Positions 18,023 to 32,500 of a DNA stretch of 64,000 nucleotides are shown one piece after another. Source of the stretch: Phoronis australis (lineage: Eukaryota > Phoronida > Phoronidae); assembly GCA_002633005.1 (NCBI GenBank), contig NMRA01000109.1, positions 782,624-846,623 on the forward strand, given 5' to 3'. The first letter of the stretch is position 1. Each line of letters starts with the position of its first letter. Made by a program: the position numbers and the translations under genes. Under the pieces are notes generated by a model. The model was not told where the DNA came from. It searched no databases and saw only the letters and a list, made by a program, of their open reading frames with translations.

Positions 18023-20279
18023 GTGTCACAATTTTTTTGGAAACGTAAATCATAACGGCCAAGGAAGGTAATAACACAGAAATAACTCGATTCTCTTCCG
18101 CATTGTTCGAATAGAATAAAGGAAAAAAGTAGCTCCCGTGACAGAGAAGCAGATTAATGGATGTAAGTACAGTAGTTTAGACACGAGATATTAATAATAC
18201 CGCGGAAACTTCCAGGACCCTAGGTGGGCCCTCCACCTAGCCGTATCATGATTTATTGGTATAACAGACGTTGTCCATTTATTTAAGGTAGTACTGGGCT
18301 CACTATCTGTATGAAAAAACTATTTTTTTGAAAAAATAAGGGAATGTTTAATGGCACTGGGATAAACGAACTATTCATTTTTCCTTGTTGCGGAATAGTG
18401 GTTGTCTTCTTCATTATATCGTTAAGAGTTTTGACTGACATTCTTTTTGATGCCATTTTTGGGGGTGGGGGCAATCTCAGGCTTCCTAAGCGTCTCAGTG
18501 AGTAAATGCGTATCGTTCTCATCTGAGCATCGTAAGACAAGAACATTCGACTTTCTGTATAGTTCTTAACAGGACGTATTTCTGATAAACATACATTTTG
18601 AGTGCTCTGCACTTACAAGGGACTCGTGTGAAAACTAGATTTGGACGATGGCCTGATGGAACTGAATACAGTAATTATATTTCATCTTTCCAATTTTGTC
18701 TTATATGAATTTTGGTTGTTACGACACACCGAAAAAAATAGTATGAATAAACAAAATCCATATAAAAAGTCACATTTACTCAGTGGGAATCATGAGATTA
18801 TTAATGCATGATTCACTAGTGCAGACTCAATTTCAATGGTAAACAACATTTTTGTAACATATTTCTCGCATAAGATGATTATTACCATTTTCAGCAATCG
18901 TCCGAGTGAGTTGAGGTCCTTTTTGCCACCGGGGTAGGCCTAAACGGGATGTGAGGGGCCCTTCATTGCTTGTTCGGAGTGTTACTAACCGACTATTACT
19001 GCAGACGAAACCTTTCGCCATTGTTTTAAGTTACAAGGAACCAAACTTTTTTAACCAAAGTATGTAGTTTTATTAATTTAAGCACATCTGTAAAAACGTC
19101 CAAAGCATTGTCTAATGAATAAAAGTGGCACAAAATAAGTGAACAAGAGGATAAAAAGTTTGCATATTCGATCAAAATCACAGCGACATGGGGCCAACAA
19201 CTTAGTTCTTTGGTACGACAACGATGGAAATGGAACACAGTACATTTTAATGAAGGTACGTTGGCTACAACGAATGCAGCCTCATATTGAGAAGACAAAC
19301 AATAAACATGTACAACAAGGGTAAAAATTGCTGGATTCACAAAACGGCGGTTTCTATTTTGACACATTTCTTAACAAAGCTAAGTGTTCAAGCCTACCTA
19401 TTATGAAGTAGTGGTTAGGGATATCCCAGGACCCAACCTGTAGAGAGTACTGAAGGTTAAGCAGTGACAATTCAATTGCTTAGTATGGCGTTATTTTGAC
19501 GTCTAGCACCCAATCAAATAAAATGAAAATAAAAAATGAATGCTAATAAAAATTGGACCAGATTTGCGAAGCGCTGTAAATTACTAAGCTCCTAGAAATT
19601 ATTACCGGGCTACGGACATGATTAATCTTAATCGTAGGCTCAACTCCCAGGGCGAACTCTTTGATGCAGTTGCTGGCGCTGCGATTAATCCAAACACATA
19701 ATTTTCGCAAAATTTTCAAGTGCATACTACCTCAAAGGCCGTGGTTACCTGAATAGGTGAAAATCCAAGACATGCTAGACTTTTGAAAAAGTTAATTTCT
19801 ATTCGTATTTGTAGGTCCAAATTCACGTCATACATTCATCCGTATAGACCAGACGATCTGAACCCCGACCCAACGCAACAGGATTCAAAATTGCGGGGGT
19901 TCCATTGCTATCCCTTACGTGCGTGAACTTGGAATCCTGAGTTCACGCGCGTGACTAAGCACACACTCGCACGTTGAGTGTGTAAACCATAGACATATCT
20001 TTATAGCTAGTAAATCAAACTGTTTTAAAATTTGTGTTTTAATGTGAATTTCTTTGTATCACGGCTATTTTTTACTATTTATCACCGTGCACAGGCCTTA
20101 AATCTACCTGGCATCAATCTAAAGACCTAGTTTCTTGTATGGTTATGAGCCATCGTTAGATTTTTGTGCCTGAAACTCAGAGCTCCGCTTTGCCACATTA
20201 GGAACCAAACGACTGACAATTAATAGAGCACCTGTCACACATCCAAGAAACAACAGAACTTCATTGTAATTTACAGCAT
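18023..20279. other. intergenic, no gene recognised
   Basis: Only short frames without family motifs. It lies beyond the likely 3' end of the FARP-like gene and may contain unresolved old repeats. Confidence 0.45.
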
Positions 20280-20285
20280 TTTATT
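20280..20285 (-). terminator. candidate poly(A) signal of the FARP-like gene
   Basis: AATAAA on the minus strand, about 3.1 kb after the stop codon at 23418. The intervening sequence is non-coding and could be a long 3' UTR. Other signals are possible. Confidence 0.3.
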
Positions 20286-21442
20286 TATAGTCAGATAAAA
20301 ATTTAAACTGAATACATGCATCATGAATAAACTGTCTCAGGCAGTCATGTTTTAACTAGTGAACGTCTGTTCAATTACATATGTATAAAATACCAGATGC
20401 AATAAAAGAAATGTTAACTTTGTCCATTGTAAAGACCTCTAAAATGTGCCTGGGCTAAAAATGATACTAACGTACAGACTTATCATGTTATGCTATGAAA
20501 TTAACTTGCTGGGAAACAAAATAGCACAGACATGCACTGACCACTGAGTATGTGCTGCTAAAACACCAAGATGTCAACAAAGACAGGAAAAATCCCAGGT
20601 CTTGGGGTTAACATTTCACAATTACCATCAGGTTTGGGAACCGCTGGAAAATCATTCTATTCCTTTTAAAAAGGGAAACAAGGACAAGGAAGAACATGGA
20701 ATCACATGATCTCGCCCTAATCACACCACACCACACTAATCACATGACCTCACATTACTAAGTTTTTGTGATCAGTAACTAAGGCCAAAGGAGCATATTC
20801 AGTTCTGCTCTGTTGAAAATTGAGTTGGTGGCGGTGGCCTGTGGTATTTTTGATTAGTTGTCCATTTTTTTTCAAAAAGAAAACCCACATGAGAGGAGCA
20901 AAAATGCTGAGGGCTTGTTTTTTTACTGTCATTTAGGGAATCATGAAGTTTCAAATTTTGCCTAAACCTTGCTTAGCTGCTCCAAAAAACGAGAATCTGG
21001 CTGAAATTGATGTGGGCAGGCACTTGTTAGTCAGTAAGAGCAGCTTTCAAAATGAGTCAGGGTGCAAACAAACCATGTTTTTGGCCTGACAATGAGGTTT
21101 TAGAAGGAACTACATAATCATTCTATAGCACTAACCACAGGTATTCACAATGAATTGTTTCTATTTCTAGATCGCTTTTCTTCTGTACTTGAGTTTTTCA
21201 AAACAATATGAGAAAATGAAAGAACATCATCCTGAAAACATAACCAGAAATAGAATACTTCACTTTGTTTTAAAAATCTCCAAATTTTATGTCCATGAGA
21301 TAACAAAAACACTATTCTGGAAATCACAGTAGCAAGACTTAACCAGTGACAGCCTATTGCAAAGTAGTAACAATTCATCCAATTAGTCAGACTTCCAGTA
21401 ACACCTGGTGGTACAATGAGGTATTTCTATATCCCAATAGAC

Positions 21443-21695
21443 CAGGGCTTGGAATGACCCATGACGAAAAAAGAGGAAATTTTTCCAGGTGACGTATCAT
21501 TCTACAAATAAATAGGCTTATGTGATAGAAATACTTTTTGCGTTGTAAAATTTAACTGCAAGAGAGTTTTTTTTTGCATGAATAAATTCAAAATAATGAT
21601 AAAAAAGAGATGAAAAAAGAGAAAACTGGAAATCAAATGAGAAATTGAAACCAAAAAGAGGAAATCCTCTTAAAATAGGAACATTCCAAGCCCTG
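21443..21695. mobile_element. 253-bp hAT-like MITE, copy 1
   Basis: Starts CAGGGCTTGGAAT and ends with its exact reverse complement. Flanked by the direct repeat ATAGAC (21437-21442 and 21696-21701). The interior is A-rich, with many AAAAGAGGAAA runs. A second copy lies at 23922-24114. Confidence 0.8.
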
Positions 21696-22203
21696 ATAGA
21701 CACAACTCAGCCTTAGAACATATATATATGTAGAGCCTTGTATGCTGTTTAAAATGAAAGTTAAATCTATTTCACATGTCAGCTACAATCCAATAGATGT
21801 CGCTGTGTTCAGTTGTGACAACATGGCATTACTGTCAGTATCAGAAGCCATCTAGGAAAACAGCGGCTTAAATGCACTTCCCTTCTAAGATGAAAGTCAA
21901 GCTCAAAAAATAATTTGTACCTACAACATTGCAGGATTTACCGCAGTACACACACGACAAAAACACAGTCAACGATGAGATCTATCTACCAAGACTAGGT
22001 CACTCTAATGGCAAAATCACGCAAGATCCTCCAAAATACACAATTTCTCATGGTACTCACTGAACTTAAAAGGCCCACTCTTAGGGACCCCATTTCACAG
22101 GACAAACTAATCAGGTACCTGTACATTAAACATTATCTACATTTATACAACCCTCCTGTTACATCCTCTTATGAACACGAGCTCCCTGGGACCTTATAGC
22201 ATG

Positions 22204-22432
22204 GTGCAGATGAAGAGACACATACTCAGACCGCTGGTACAAGTGCCAGTAAGCTCAGCACACTGCTCCATGCTTGGTTACTCGCAAACAAAGGAAAGTG
22301 GTCAGCCGAATATGTCAGTTGAGCTAGACCATTCAACTCTTGCCTTATTCCCATGCCTTCCTGTGACCTATGTGTTCAGCTTACTGGTAGTGGAAGCCAC
22401 TGGTTGAGCGTGTAGCTCTTCATCTGCACCAG
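22204..22432. repeat. imperfect inverted repeat of about 70-bp arms
   Basis: GGTGCAGATGAAGAG (22204-22218) recurs reversed at 22418-22432, and similarity continues inward to CCAGTAAGCT (left) and AGCTTACTGG (right). It could fold into a long hairpin in the 3' UTR, or be a MITE. Confidence 0.65.
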
Positions 22433-23417
22433 GCCAAACTCATACAGTAAACTCCCTAGGTTGAATGGCCTACCCGCATGGGTGGTTCAGTTGTTCTAGT
22501 TCATATACTTGACCCTTCACAGAAGTCTAATTTCAAACTATTGGATAAAATCATGTCTCTGGCTGATGCGAGTTTCACAGTAATTTGCAAAACGTTATTC
22601 AATACTATTTCGACCAACTACATTTTGTACACAGACGGCATCGCTAATCCAGTCCAACGTGAAGTTCTTTTGCAGCTAGACACGAAGGCTGATCTTCAGA
22701 CTCTGTACCTGATCTCCTGTCAGAACCACAAAATGCATCATTCAACCCCATATACCTTCCTGTTGACCATTTGGCATGAAACAGTGACTGTACATGTATT
22801 TGTCGCAACCAAGTTTGTTCGGGTGACAATTACGACTTGTGTTCACAAGACACAATGGTCAACAACGATGACTGAGAAGTTCAACAAACACAAGACACAA
22901 ATTTGTAGCAGTTACGTCAACAAGATGCACATGATAGCCAGTCTGGTTTGTATTTCTTTGTTAAGATGACAAACTTTCTGGCTGCACAACTCAACTTGAA
23001 ATCACTCACTTGAAAGTCTTAGATATCTTGTAAAAATCGATAGTAATATACTCCATGGTCTTAATGGACAAATAAATACCCCAGTGAAATGACCATCAAT
23101 AAGGCATCGTCCGCGGCAGACTTGACATAAGCAACACACAGCCATCTATCAACAAATTCCAACAGCTCTCGGCTTGTGGCTTTCTTCTAAACCCAATACT
23201 GGATATGTCTCCGAATTGTGACGGTCTGAACAATGGCTTACAAGTCAACACTGTATTTCCCCAGCAACACAGGTACTCTTGAAATTTGCTTTGTTGCTGA
23301 CCTCACCATTAAATAGCCCTTACAACTGACTCAAGTACCCAAGCATGTAATCAATTCGCACTCTGCTGTCACAGTGACCTTGGACCATGTCGTCACAATA
23401 ACCTTTTTGACCTGACC

Positions 23418-23508
23418 TTAGGCCCTGTCTGGAGTGTCACTCTCCATCCTACTGAAAACCCTCATACGCCTAGCATTGTGGGTAGCACTGTTAATGACCT
23501 CCATCCAC
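23418..23508 (-). CDS. FARP-like last exon: end of PH2 and C-terminus
   Basis: Acceptor TCTTTGCAG. It completes R-W-M-E-V-I, the invariant Trp of the PH2 C-terminal helix, then A-T-H-N-A-R-R and a polar tail ending in TAA. The length and end point match the short C-terminus of the family. It is too short to appear as an ATG-initiated frame. Confidence 0.85.
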
Positions 23509-26500
23509 CTGCAAAGAGCCACATATTAGAAACTCTTTCATGCATCATAGTCGACTCTTGCGAATGAGACTTGAACTATGCTTCTTAGAAACGAAAAGAT
23601 CAAGAGCTTGTCTTGACATTTTTGATAAGTATGCACGGACCTTACATCCGAAAATGAATCTAACAGCTTACTATTTTAAATGACTTATTCTTATTAAAAT
23701 AACATAGGTAAAAAATTCAATTTCAGGCTTCAAAAGGGACCCCAGCTTTTAGGCCACCTTATATTAAAAAAGGAGGGCCCCGCTCTTTGGTCGTCTTCAG
23801 GCCGGTGCTCAATTTTAATATAGGGGTCACACTTCCGAGGTTCGAAATTGAAATTTTACCAGAGAACACAGCAAAATAAAAAAATTGTCGACTGTCAGAA
23901 TTAAGTGGTAATCACATATCTCAGGGCTTGGTATGACCAATGACAAAAAAGAGGAAATTTTTTTAGAAGATGTATTGTTCTACAAATAAATATGCTTATG
24001 TGAATGTTTTTTTTTTGAATGAATAAAGTCAAAATAAAAAAGAGACAAAAAGAGGAAACTAGAAATCAAATAAGAGAAAATCAAAACCAAAAAAGAGGAA
24101 AATTTGAAGCCCTGATGTCTGCAAATATCAAAACAGCACTGCTGAACACTCACCTTTCAAATGTGTACTGGCTCTCAGCTCGGAAAAAGTACACATGGTT
24201 CTTGAACTGAAGTTTGAACACGTAGTCTTTGTGTATTCCATCCTCGTCGCCAGGAGTGCTGACGGCATAACCTAGCAAAGGCAAGCTGGCTAGAGGGAAG
24301 TCATCCTGTGGAGCGAACAAATAGCAAGATTGAGTTATAAAAACAGGTAAGGTCAACACAGGACTAAATATAACAAAAACGACATAGCGTACATGACTTG
24401 TAACCTTTAAGTCCATACTCGGATCAAGTCATAAACGCAAAAACTTCAAAAAACAAGTTCGCAAAGGGGGATTCAAGCAATGAACATAATTTGTAAACTT
24501 CTGTTGATCCACTAGGTAATCATGTAAAATTACATACATTTACTCCACGTATTCTCAAGGACAATCAAGAGAAAAAATCATCAACAAACATTAATACTTG
24601 AAACTACTTGAAAACAGACCCATCACATGCAAGCAATTCTAAAGTTTACTCAAAGCAAACTATAACATTGATCAGTTTGCAAGTCAAATCTTTAAAGAAA
24701 GTTCAATTGTTTTGAGCCATTTAGAACTTTGAAACACTCACCTGGAAGGTTTTGTAGAAAAATAGACAGAAATTCGTGAAGACAACCCATAACTTCTGCC
24801 AGCCACTGCTGTTTTTGAACTTACGGAGGAGATAACCACTCAACTGATTCTGAAAGTTGAAAACAGAAAAATGTCATAGGCAGACGTACTTTGACAACAA
24901 GAATGAACTGAACTCCTCGACAGGATGCCAGACAGCTATTGTGACCTGCATCATATAAATAACAATGTTACTCTTATTTGACCTTAAGCATTAGGCATGA
25001 ATTATAATTCATGTGAGCCTTAGTAAAAACTTAGTACTTGTTCCAACTGTTTTAGCAAACATATGCATACATGTACATGAGGATATTTTCAGTGTCAAGT
25101 TATTGCTCTGTTCTTAAACTATCTCACTGGTAAGCTTTTTTAGAACTGTATTTCCCATAAAAATCATTTTGAATTTGAGTCAAGATGTATGGTTTAAGCC
25201 ATTACATCAATCAAAATTCAACAAGTAACCTTTTAACTGAAATTTCTTCAAAAATGTGATCATCTTTAAAAAATGGGCATTCGGGATTTGGCAAAACTGT
25301 CTTCCCGTCGTTAAACTGGAGTTATCTCCAAAGAAACTGATAGTAAACTGGGATAAGAAAACTAAAGTACCCAACTCGCCGATCGGCACGTTTGGCTGAG
25401 ACAGGGTAACTTACCAAAAAGCGTGTGCGGCAGTGAAAGAGTTATTTAGTAGTTTATTTATCTATTTAGTCCATTCAAGCTAAAAATTACATTCTAAGAC
25501 ATAGACATGATAACCAAATTTTCTACCGTATACTGTTCAAAGCAAACGTCAAATCTACCATAAAAAATCTGATCAAGACACAGTGCCCAGAGAGCCTCAT
25601 GTACCTTGATGGCCTTTCTGTGGTCCCTATAGCTGACACTGGTATTTCTGTGCCAGCAGACATGCATGGTTGTGTTGGCGCGGTGTTGGATCTGCTTCTC
25701 AACAGGAGGCGCCATCTCTTCACCATCAATGTTCTCCGTCGAACCTGAAAATGTACGCAGCATGACAGTGTTTGCATAATAGTCTTTCTCTGAAAATCAA
25801 AATACATATTTCACACTAAACTAGAGACAAAATGCATGAATCAGTCAAAGGACATATGATGAGAGCATTCAGTCACACAATAAACTATTTCCTTCTTGTA
25901 AATCCGGACCACATGACTTAAGCCCAATGCACAGAACCTAGTTACACACAAATCCACAGACAGTCAATATTTTCAACGTCTTTCTGAAGCCTGGCAACAA
26001 CCTATCCATCAGTTCATTATACACAGCTACATTTCTAGAAACCAAAAAGGTTCAACGTCACAATGACACCATGAACAAAAAATGGCATGAGCAGTCCGTA
26101 GATACTTCCATCCTATGCGACAATCCACACTTTTCACAGTCTTTCTCTGAGTTATGAAATTCTGCCAAGATTAAATGAAGACGAAAAACGCAACGGAAAA
26201 TTATTGCAAGACAAACATACAATCATTAGTAACATGTTTCATATCAGTTTGTTTCTTGTCATGCCACTTTCCATGTCAACTGCACAAAATGCACCGATTT
26301 GGACTGATTTTCAAGCAATATTCCACAAAGTAGTATGTTTGAAATCGTAAAATGACCTCATCAAAACTCTTTATCTTCTTGCCACCATGCAGACTGTGGA
26401 ATCAACACATGCCCATCGTGTTCAACATATGCTTTTCACACACTGACCAATGCACCATGCAGACAGCAAGATGTTTTAGTGGCATCAAAATTCAAAATGC

Positions 26501-29500
26501 ATTTATCACCGTGAAATTAATCAAGACCAATGAGACGTCTAGTCGTGGGTAGCGGTAACCGTAGTTAAAACATTTAGTTAATGTGAAAACCCGTGCTCAA
26601 TTCAATGGTTACATGCTTTTCGTGACAAGAACTTTGCTTGATGCTTCCAAGCAAATCAGCTGACAGTAAAAAAGGTTAAAGGTCATGTGTCTTCATCAGG
26701 AAGACGTCTGCTCAAAATAAAGAACGACTCAGGGAAACAAGTGAATGTAATTACAACATTGGTTTAACACAAGAGGAGATAAAAATGACGAAAAATCCCT
26801 AAGCTATAGAGACGAATGTGTTGTGGAAAATTGAACGTGTCTGTTCAATAACTGCATGCAGGCAATACAAAAACTGTTAATAAAATCTGCCGTCATGACC
26901 AGTCTTACCTCTGGCGTTTTTTGCGCCTCGTTCTGAAATCAAGCGTCAACCTTAAATGTGACTTTCATGTTAGAGAATCAATGAAAAGCGAACATATGAA
27001 TTTCAAAAATTTCTTCAGCATCAAAGACTCACTAATCTCAGTTTTACGAGTTTTCGCCCACTTGCGTAAGTTGCAGCAACTTCAATAAATTCTTTTCAAA
27101 GTTTGCTCAAACAAAAATCATAGGTTTGGAAATGACCCAAAACTTTTATAGGTGGCCGCTTCACGATTTTAGGTGTGCTTTGATGAAATGTTTTAGGTGA
27201 AGTATTAGCCACTTTAGGGAGTTGAAGATGGCAGTTGTTCATGGGTGACTGCCCCTTTTTCCATAAAGCACGTGTCACAAATAAAGGAAACGTTTGCCGT
27301 AGTCTAATAAAAGTTAATTTTATGAACGTATGAAATTAGCTCCTATCTGAAAGGAAGGTATGCCTTCCCATAACGACCCAAATAAAAAATTCAAGTGATT
27401 TTGCAATAGTAAAACATTACAGCAAATAAAACCCAGTATAGTGCCTCTCCAGCTTCAACTCGTACATAACACATGTGACTCCAACATTCTCTTGCACGTA
27501 ACGCATCTAATGCAGGGAGAATTTCCCAATCAGGACACTCACTTGTGCTACCTCGTAAACTCTGGAACTTGATACCAGCCTCAATTCTCTGTGTCCGTGC
27601 CGCGCGGCTGGCATCATTAAGGTCCTCCATCCACTTATCCTTCTCCTCTTGAGAACTAATGGAATGAACAACCACACGTGAATAATTCAGCAGAAATCAG
27701 AAGGAAGCACCAATTGTCTACCATGCACTACTTCATAGTGATGGAATATTTAAAACAAAATCGTTTTCACATGCGCTTGTCATTTATTTGCTGTTCCAAA
27801 TAAAAGCCGGCACAGTGAGGACCTCTAAGGTCAGTAGGTGTCGCCTCTAAGTTCAATAGGTGGCGTCTCTGAGTTCGATAGGTTGCACTAGTGAAACAAC
27901 AATATGTACTATCAAGTCAAGCGGGACCCCTATCTCACAAATATCACTATGCTCGTGAAGAGTTTACTGTTCTTAAATCTACTCTTTAACATATAGAAAG
28001 AGGCTCATGTCTTCCTAAGCCCTCCTTATTGATTACTATGCCACTCATTGCTTTCATGTGGAAGGCCAGTTGCCTAGAAATCCACGGTTATCATACTCAG
28101 GCATAATGCACTGAAAGTAATGGCTCTCCTAAGTAGTTTTGAAAGTTGGCAGACTCCAAACATTTACAAATATGATGTTTTTATTGTAGGCAGCAAACAT
28201 TTTTATACAAGTCTCATTAAACACATGACCTTTTCCGGTATAATCATGGTGATTGAACTAGAAAAAGTCAAAGTCAAGCCGATATTTTCCTATCATAAAA
28301 TGAAAGTGTGAACACAGTAGCCATCCCACCTTGCTGCTACCAAGAGACACCTGTTGCCACCATAGATAGTGAAACTGTTTGCTACTGCCATCTTTGGGTC
28401 AGTTTCTTCAACCTATACAACAAATGAAGAGACAATACATTACCACAGTTGAATAAAATAAAACAGGTTGAAATAACCAACGTTCCTGACGTATTGAAAT
28501 AGCTAGTCATAATGTTGTGGTGAACTAAGTTAATAACTTCTGTATACGTAGAAAACAGCAGGTAAAAGATCGCTAGGTGACATGTTACATTTTTCATGCG
28601 ATTAATTACTAAAAACCTTTCTAAACTTTATTATTAGCATCCAAAGTTGGAAGACATATACATGTTTGTACGAATGAACTCTATTATATACAGTTATTAA
28701 GATCTGGTAAGTACATTTCCTTTACAATCAGACCACCTTGACTACAAACACATCTGTTCACTCCTTTAAGACTGACTCACAATGTCCATGTACATAGAAG
28801 ATACAGAAATGTGACTCACAATCATTCCTCGAAGTGGTAGCTGGCCGTGAACTTTGAACTGTAGTGCAGGGGTCGAAGTTCGGCTGGTATAAATTAAAGT
28901 GTCCGAAAACAAGAAGAACATTCTCTGTTGGTAGCCCTTCCTCGAAAGCTTCTGGAGACAACCCTCTCTGAGGAATTTCTTAAAAAAACACAAAGCACAC
29001 TGCTATGGGCATGATTAGTAAGCCTGCTGGCAACACTCATCTACAGAGTGCACTTCTTCCTACATACAAAGCATAAAATGTTACAAGTGAGGGCATTCAA
29101 ATAAAAACCATTAAACGCAAGCAGGCCCTCAGCTAATACCTCAGTAGATATATCTAAGGTGATAACAGAGGGCAGTAGTAGTGAAGAATCCCAGTTTAGG
29201 GACTGAACAAAGTTCTTAACATAACTAGCAGCAAGGATTTTTTTGTTTGAGGAGTGTTGCATGGTTGGGTTCCACACACGGTCTCTAAAGGCAGCTGTTT
29301 AATTTCAAGCAATTTGTGCACATGGAAATAAGTCAACATCATCAAACACTTCTAATAGGTTGAATCTAACTCAGATTTCTTTTTGGCCATGCCAACAAGC
29401 TTTCAGTAAAGAACTCCGGTTAAGGATATTCCATATAAAAGCTTAAGTTCATTTGAATTGAAAACTAGCTGAAAACTTTTCACGGAAGTCTTTAAAAGTT

Positions 29501-32500
29501 AGGGATGCCTCTAGTACTGACCTTTTCATGCGTTCAGCCACCGAACATCGGACAATGAGTCACACCACATAAGTTGTACATATTCAACCATTAACAATCG
29601 TGGAACAAATTCTGTAAACCTCGTCACTCATGAGATGTAAAAAATCTTGCTTCATGGATAGAATTGTTGAGTTCACACTCAGTTTACTAGCGAAATTCAG
29701 CATTGCAGGCTTGCCAACCAATAACAGTAGTACTAGCCATTTTGCTAGTGCACGGTTACAGTAAGGTCCTGAGCTCACTTGCAAATCATTTCAAGTCTGT
29801 TGCACCACTCTGTCAATACTTATCAACTTGGGTAACCACCCTGTGTTGACCACGACCATTAGCATTTGCAAAACCAACGAAACAGAAAGTCACGCATTAA
29901 GAACACCACAACACAGCACCTCACACCCACTCCACCTACCCTGGACGGCTGTACCAATCCATCGACGCCTATCAAGTCCCGCTCCAACTCAATCAGCTTG
30001 TGTAAGTTCTCCAACTCGTCCATCTTATCCTGGAACGTGTTCGTCAACTCCTGGATCTTCTGCAGGGAGGCCTTGCAGTCGTGATAATCCTGGTGCTCAG
30101 TTGTGTAGTGATTCACCAGGCCTGAAATACAAAGTAAATGAACATTTCACAAGATCTCACACCCATGGAGCCAGTTGCCAACTGCGGTTTCTAGAGCATG
30201 CAGGAATGAGTCTTTCTCTTTGGGGGTTGTCTGCCATTCACGTTTGTAACTCAGTCTTACAGCTGAGTCGAATACAACAGAACAGGTCAAGGACAAAAAC
30301 AAAACTACGTAACTGCAACACTGAGACAGGAATTGAACCCATGACCTTGTGCAAAACCAACTACACTAAATCATATTGACATTACAGGCCTGGAATTGGC
30401 ATCTATAATTTAGTGGACGGTGTGATGTTCAGACTGGTACAAGCAAACCAGGCTGACGTCTACGGATGAGCAGGGTAAACAGGGTCAGACCCCAGCATGA
30501 GTCTTAACACTAACATTGAAGAATAGCACTGCCTTAGAATCTAGTGCGTAACTGCGTTTGAACTAATGAAACAACCAGTCAGACAACACTCCCACCTATT
30601 GCTTGACAGTCGAAACTTGGGGAGTCTCAAGTATTTCAACTGCCACTACTTACAAATTTACGGTAATAAAGTTTCTTCAAACTAGAAGAAAACTAATAGC
30701 CATAATTGTCATTTTCTATTGACTTACAGCAATGCTAATCATGATAAGAATTTCACCACCAGGTGTAGTTAGTGTCATGGCTCAAAGGATGCGAATGATA
30801 ACGAAAAAGTTCATATCATTCATCAGACAAAATAAAATGTCACTGTTTCACCATATTGTGGTCGAAACTGAAAGAGCTTCAGCACAACATGTTTGCTAAT
30901 TAAGGCTATCTAACTTTAGCGCATCATATCAGAAATGGCCGATCGGATTCATATCAAACAATTTTCCATGCACTGTTTTGCAAAAAGCTGCTAGGAATCA
31001 TTTTTAAATGTTTCCACTTATGCATTAGGGGCTAATAAAATAAAACTTTTTCAATGATATTGAAAAAAAAATTTAAAATTGCATAAAATGAAAACGAAAT
31101 AATACAGGAAACTGTAACGGCATTTTTGAGATTTTGTGATGAACATTTATATCAACTGAAATTTGGTCATGTTACTTATACAGTTTGTTTACTATGAATG
31201 TGCATTTCATTTTTGCTAAATTTAACTGAAAATACATGGTCAGGTGACCCAATTCATGGACGATTGATAAAAAGTCACAAATCGAATTCTACCGGCTTTC
31301 TACTTTCAAAAACTATATACTTTAACGGAGTTTAAATGTATAATTTGTAAATATCTGGCAAAATACAAAACATGTCCCCAAGGTCCTTCATAACTTTGAT
31401 TCCAAACCCCACCGGCAAGCCTAATCTACTTACGCTGCAGTATGATCTCGTAATGCAGCAGGCGCTGTGCCGGCTTCAGCAGGAAGGTCACCAGGGGGAG
31501 GTAGCAGACCTTCTGAGACTCGAAGTCCTTGTACGTCTGCTCAAACAGGCGATCCTCCTTGACCGCCTGTTCAAGCTCCGTCAAGATCTCCCCGTGCTGG
31601 CTGATGTAGGCCTGGTACAGGTGCAGCACTCCCCGTAGGTTGCTTAGTACCACGTCACCAATTTTCTGGTGGTTTCCATTAAGGTGAGCGTTTGACTTGC
31701 CCTCCCTGTCAATGACAACACATTTATACACAGATTGGTCTAGCTTACACAGCACATAAGGGCAAATTGGTCGGGAGCGGCCAAAACTGGTCATCATACA
31801 ATGTAAATAAAATAGGGCTGAGTTCCCAAAACCCCAGACATAGTCTTGCACTTGCGGTGAAATATCTTCGCTAATGGAATGAAAGCAAGAGAATTGTATC
31901 CCATAATCTATGAATTAAATCTCATAATTCCACATTCCCACCTCACTGACCAATCACTTCAGTGGTGGCCATTTTGTTAGGTTACGCTACTAAAGTCTCG
32001 AGCATTCTCGTGAAACACTTGACTTTCACTCGCACAGTTGTGCATGAGCTCGCTTTCCAATTTCTTATGTCCAGTCTTCAATAAACATTACATGTCGGTT
32101 TTTACAAAGCTCATAAGTCCTGACCAATTTTGTAGCAATCATATGGATTTAGTCAAAAGTTCAAAGCAGATTTACTTAGCCCCAAGATGGTGATTTCACT
32201 CAAAATAGATTCAGGGCTGTTCCAGTAAAATCCGTGTGGGAGGGGGGGGGGGGNGGGGGGGGGGATGGCAGTACAAACAAAAATTCATGGGTGGTTGTCT
32301 TCAGAAAAAAACTCAAATTATGGGTGGTCGTTCCTGTAAGATTTGATGCATTAAAAATGGGTGGTATTTTTTGACCTGTAAATGTTGACAGGTTGGTTAC
32401 TTCAGCCATCAAAACTCAAATAATGCAATTTGCAATTGGCTTATATCCTAACTTGTCCCATTACAAAAAGCCCATATTGCCAGTGAACACAGTGCAATAT

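Larger units (their letters stand above)
20286..23417 (-). other. probable 3' UTR of the FARP-like gene
   Basis: No minus-strand exon is recognised beyond the stop codon. This stretch also carries a short transposon at 21443-21695 and an inverted repeat at 22204-22432. Confidence 0.35.

Noticed and set aside
27822-27887. CRISPR-like array
   Set aside because: Three contiguous 22-bp units without unique spacers in animal intron DNA: a simple tandem repeat.
29828-30379. 183-codon + strand frame
   Set aside because: Lies opposite the DH exon 29940-30121 and a SINE fragment; its composition mirrors the real minus-strand exon.
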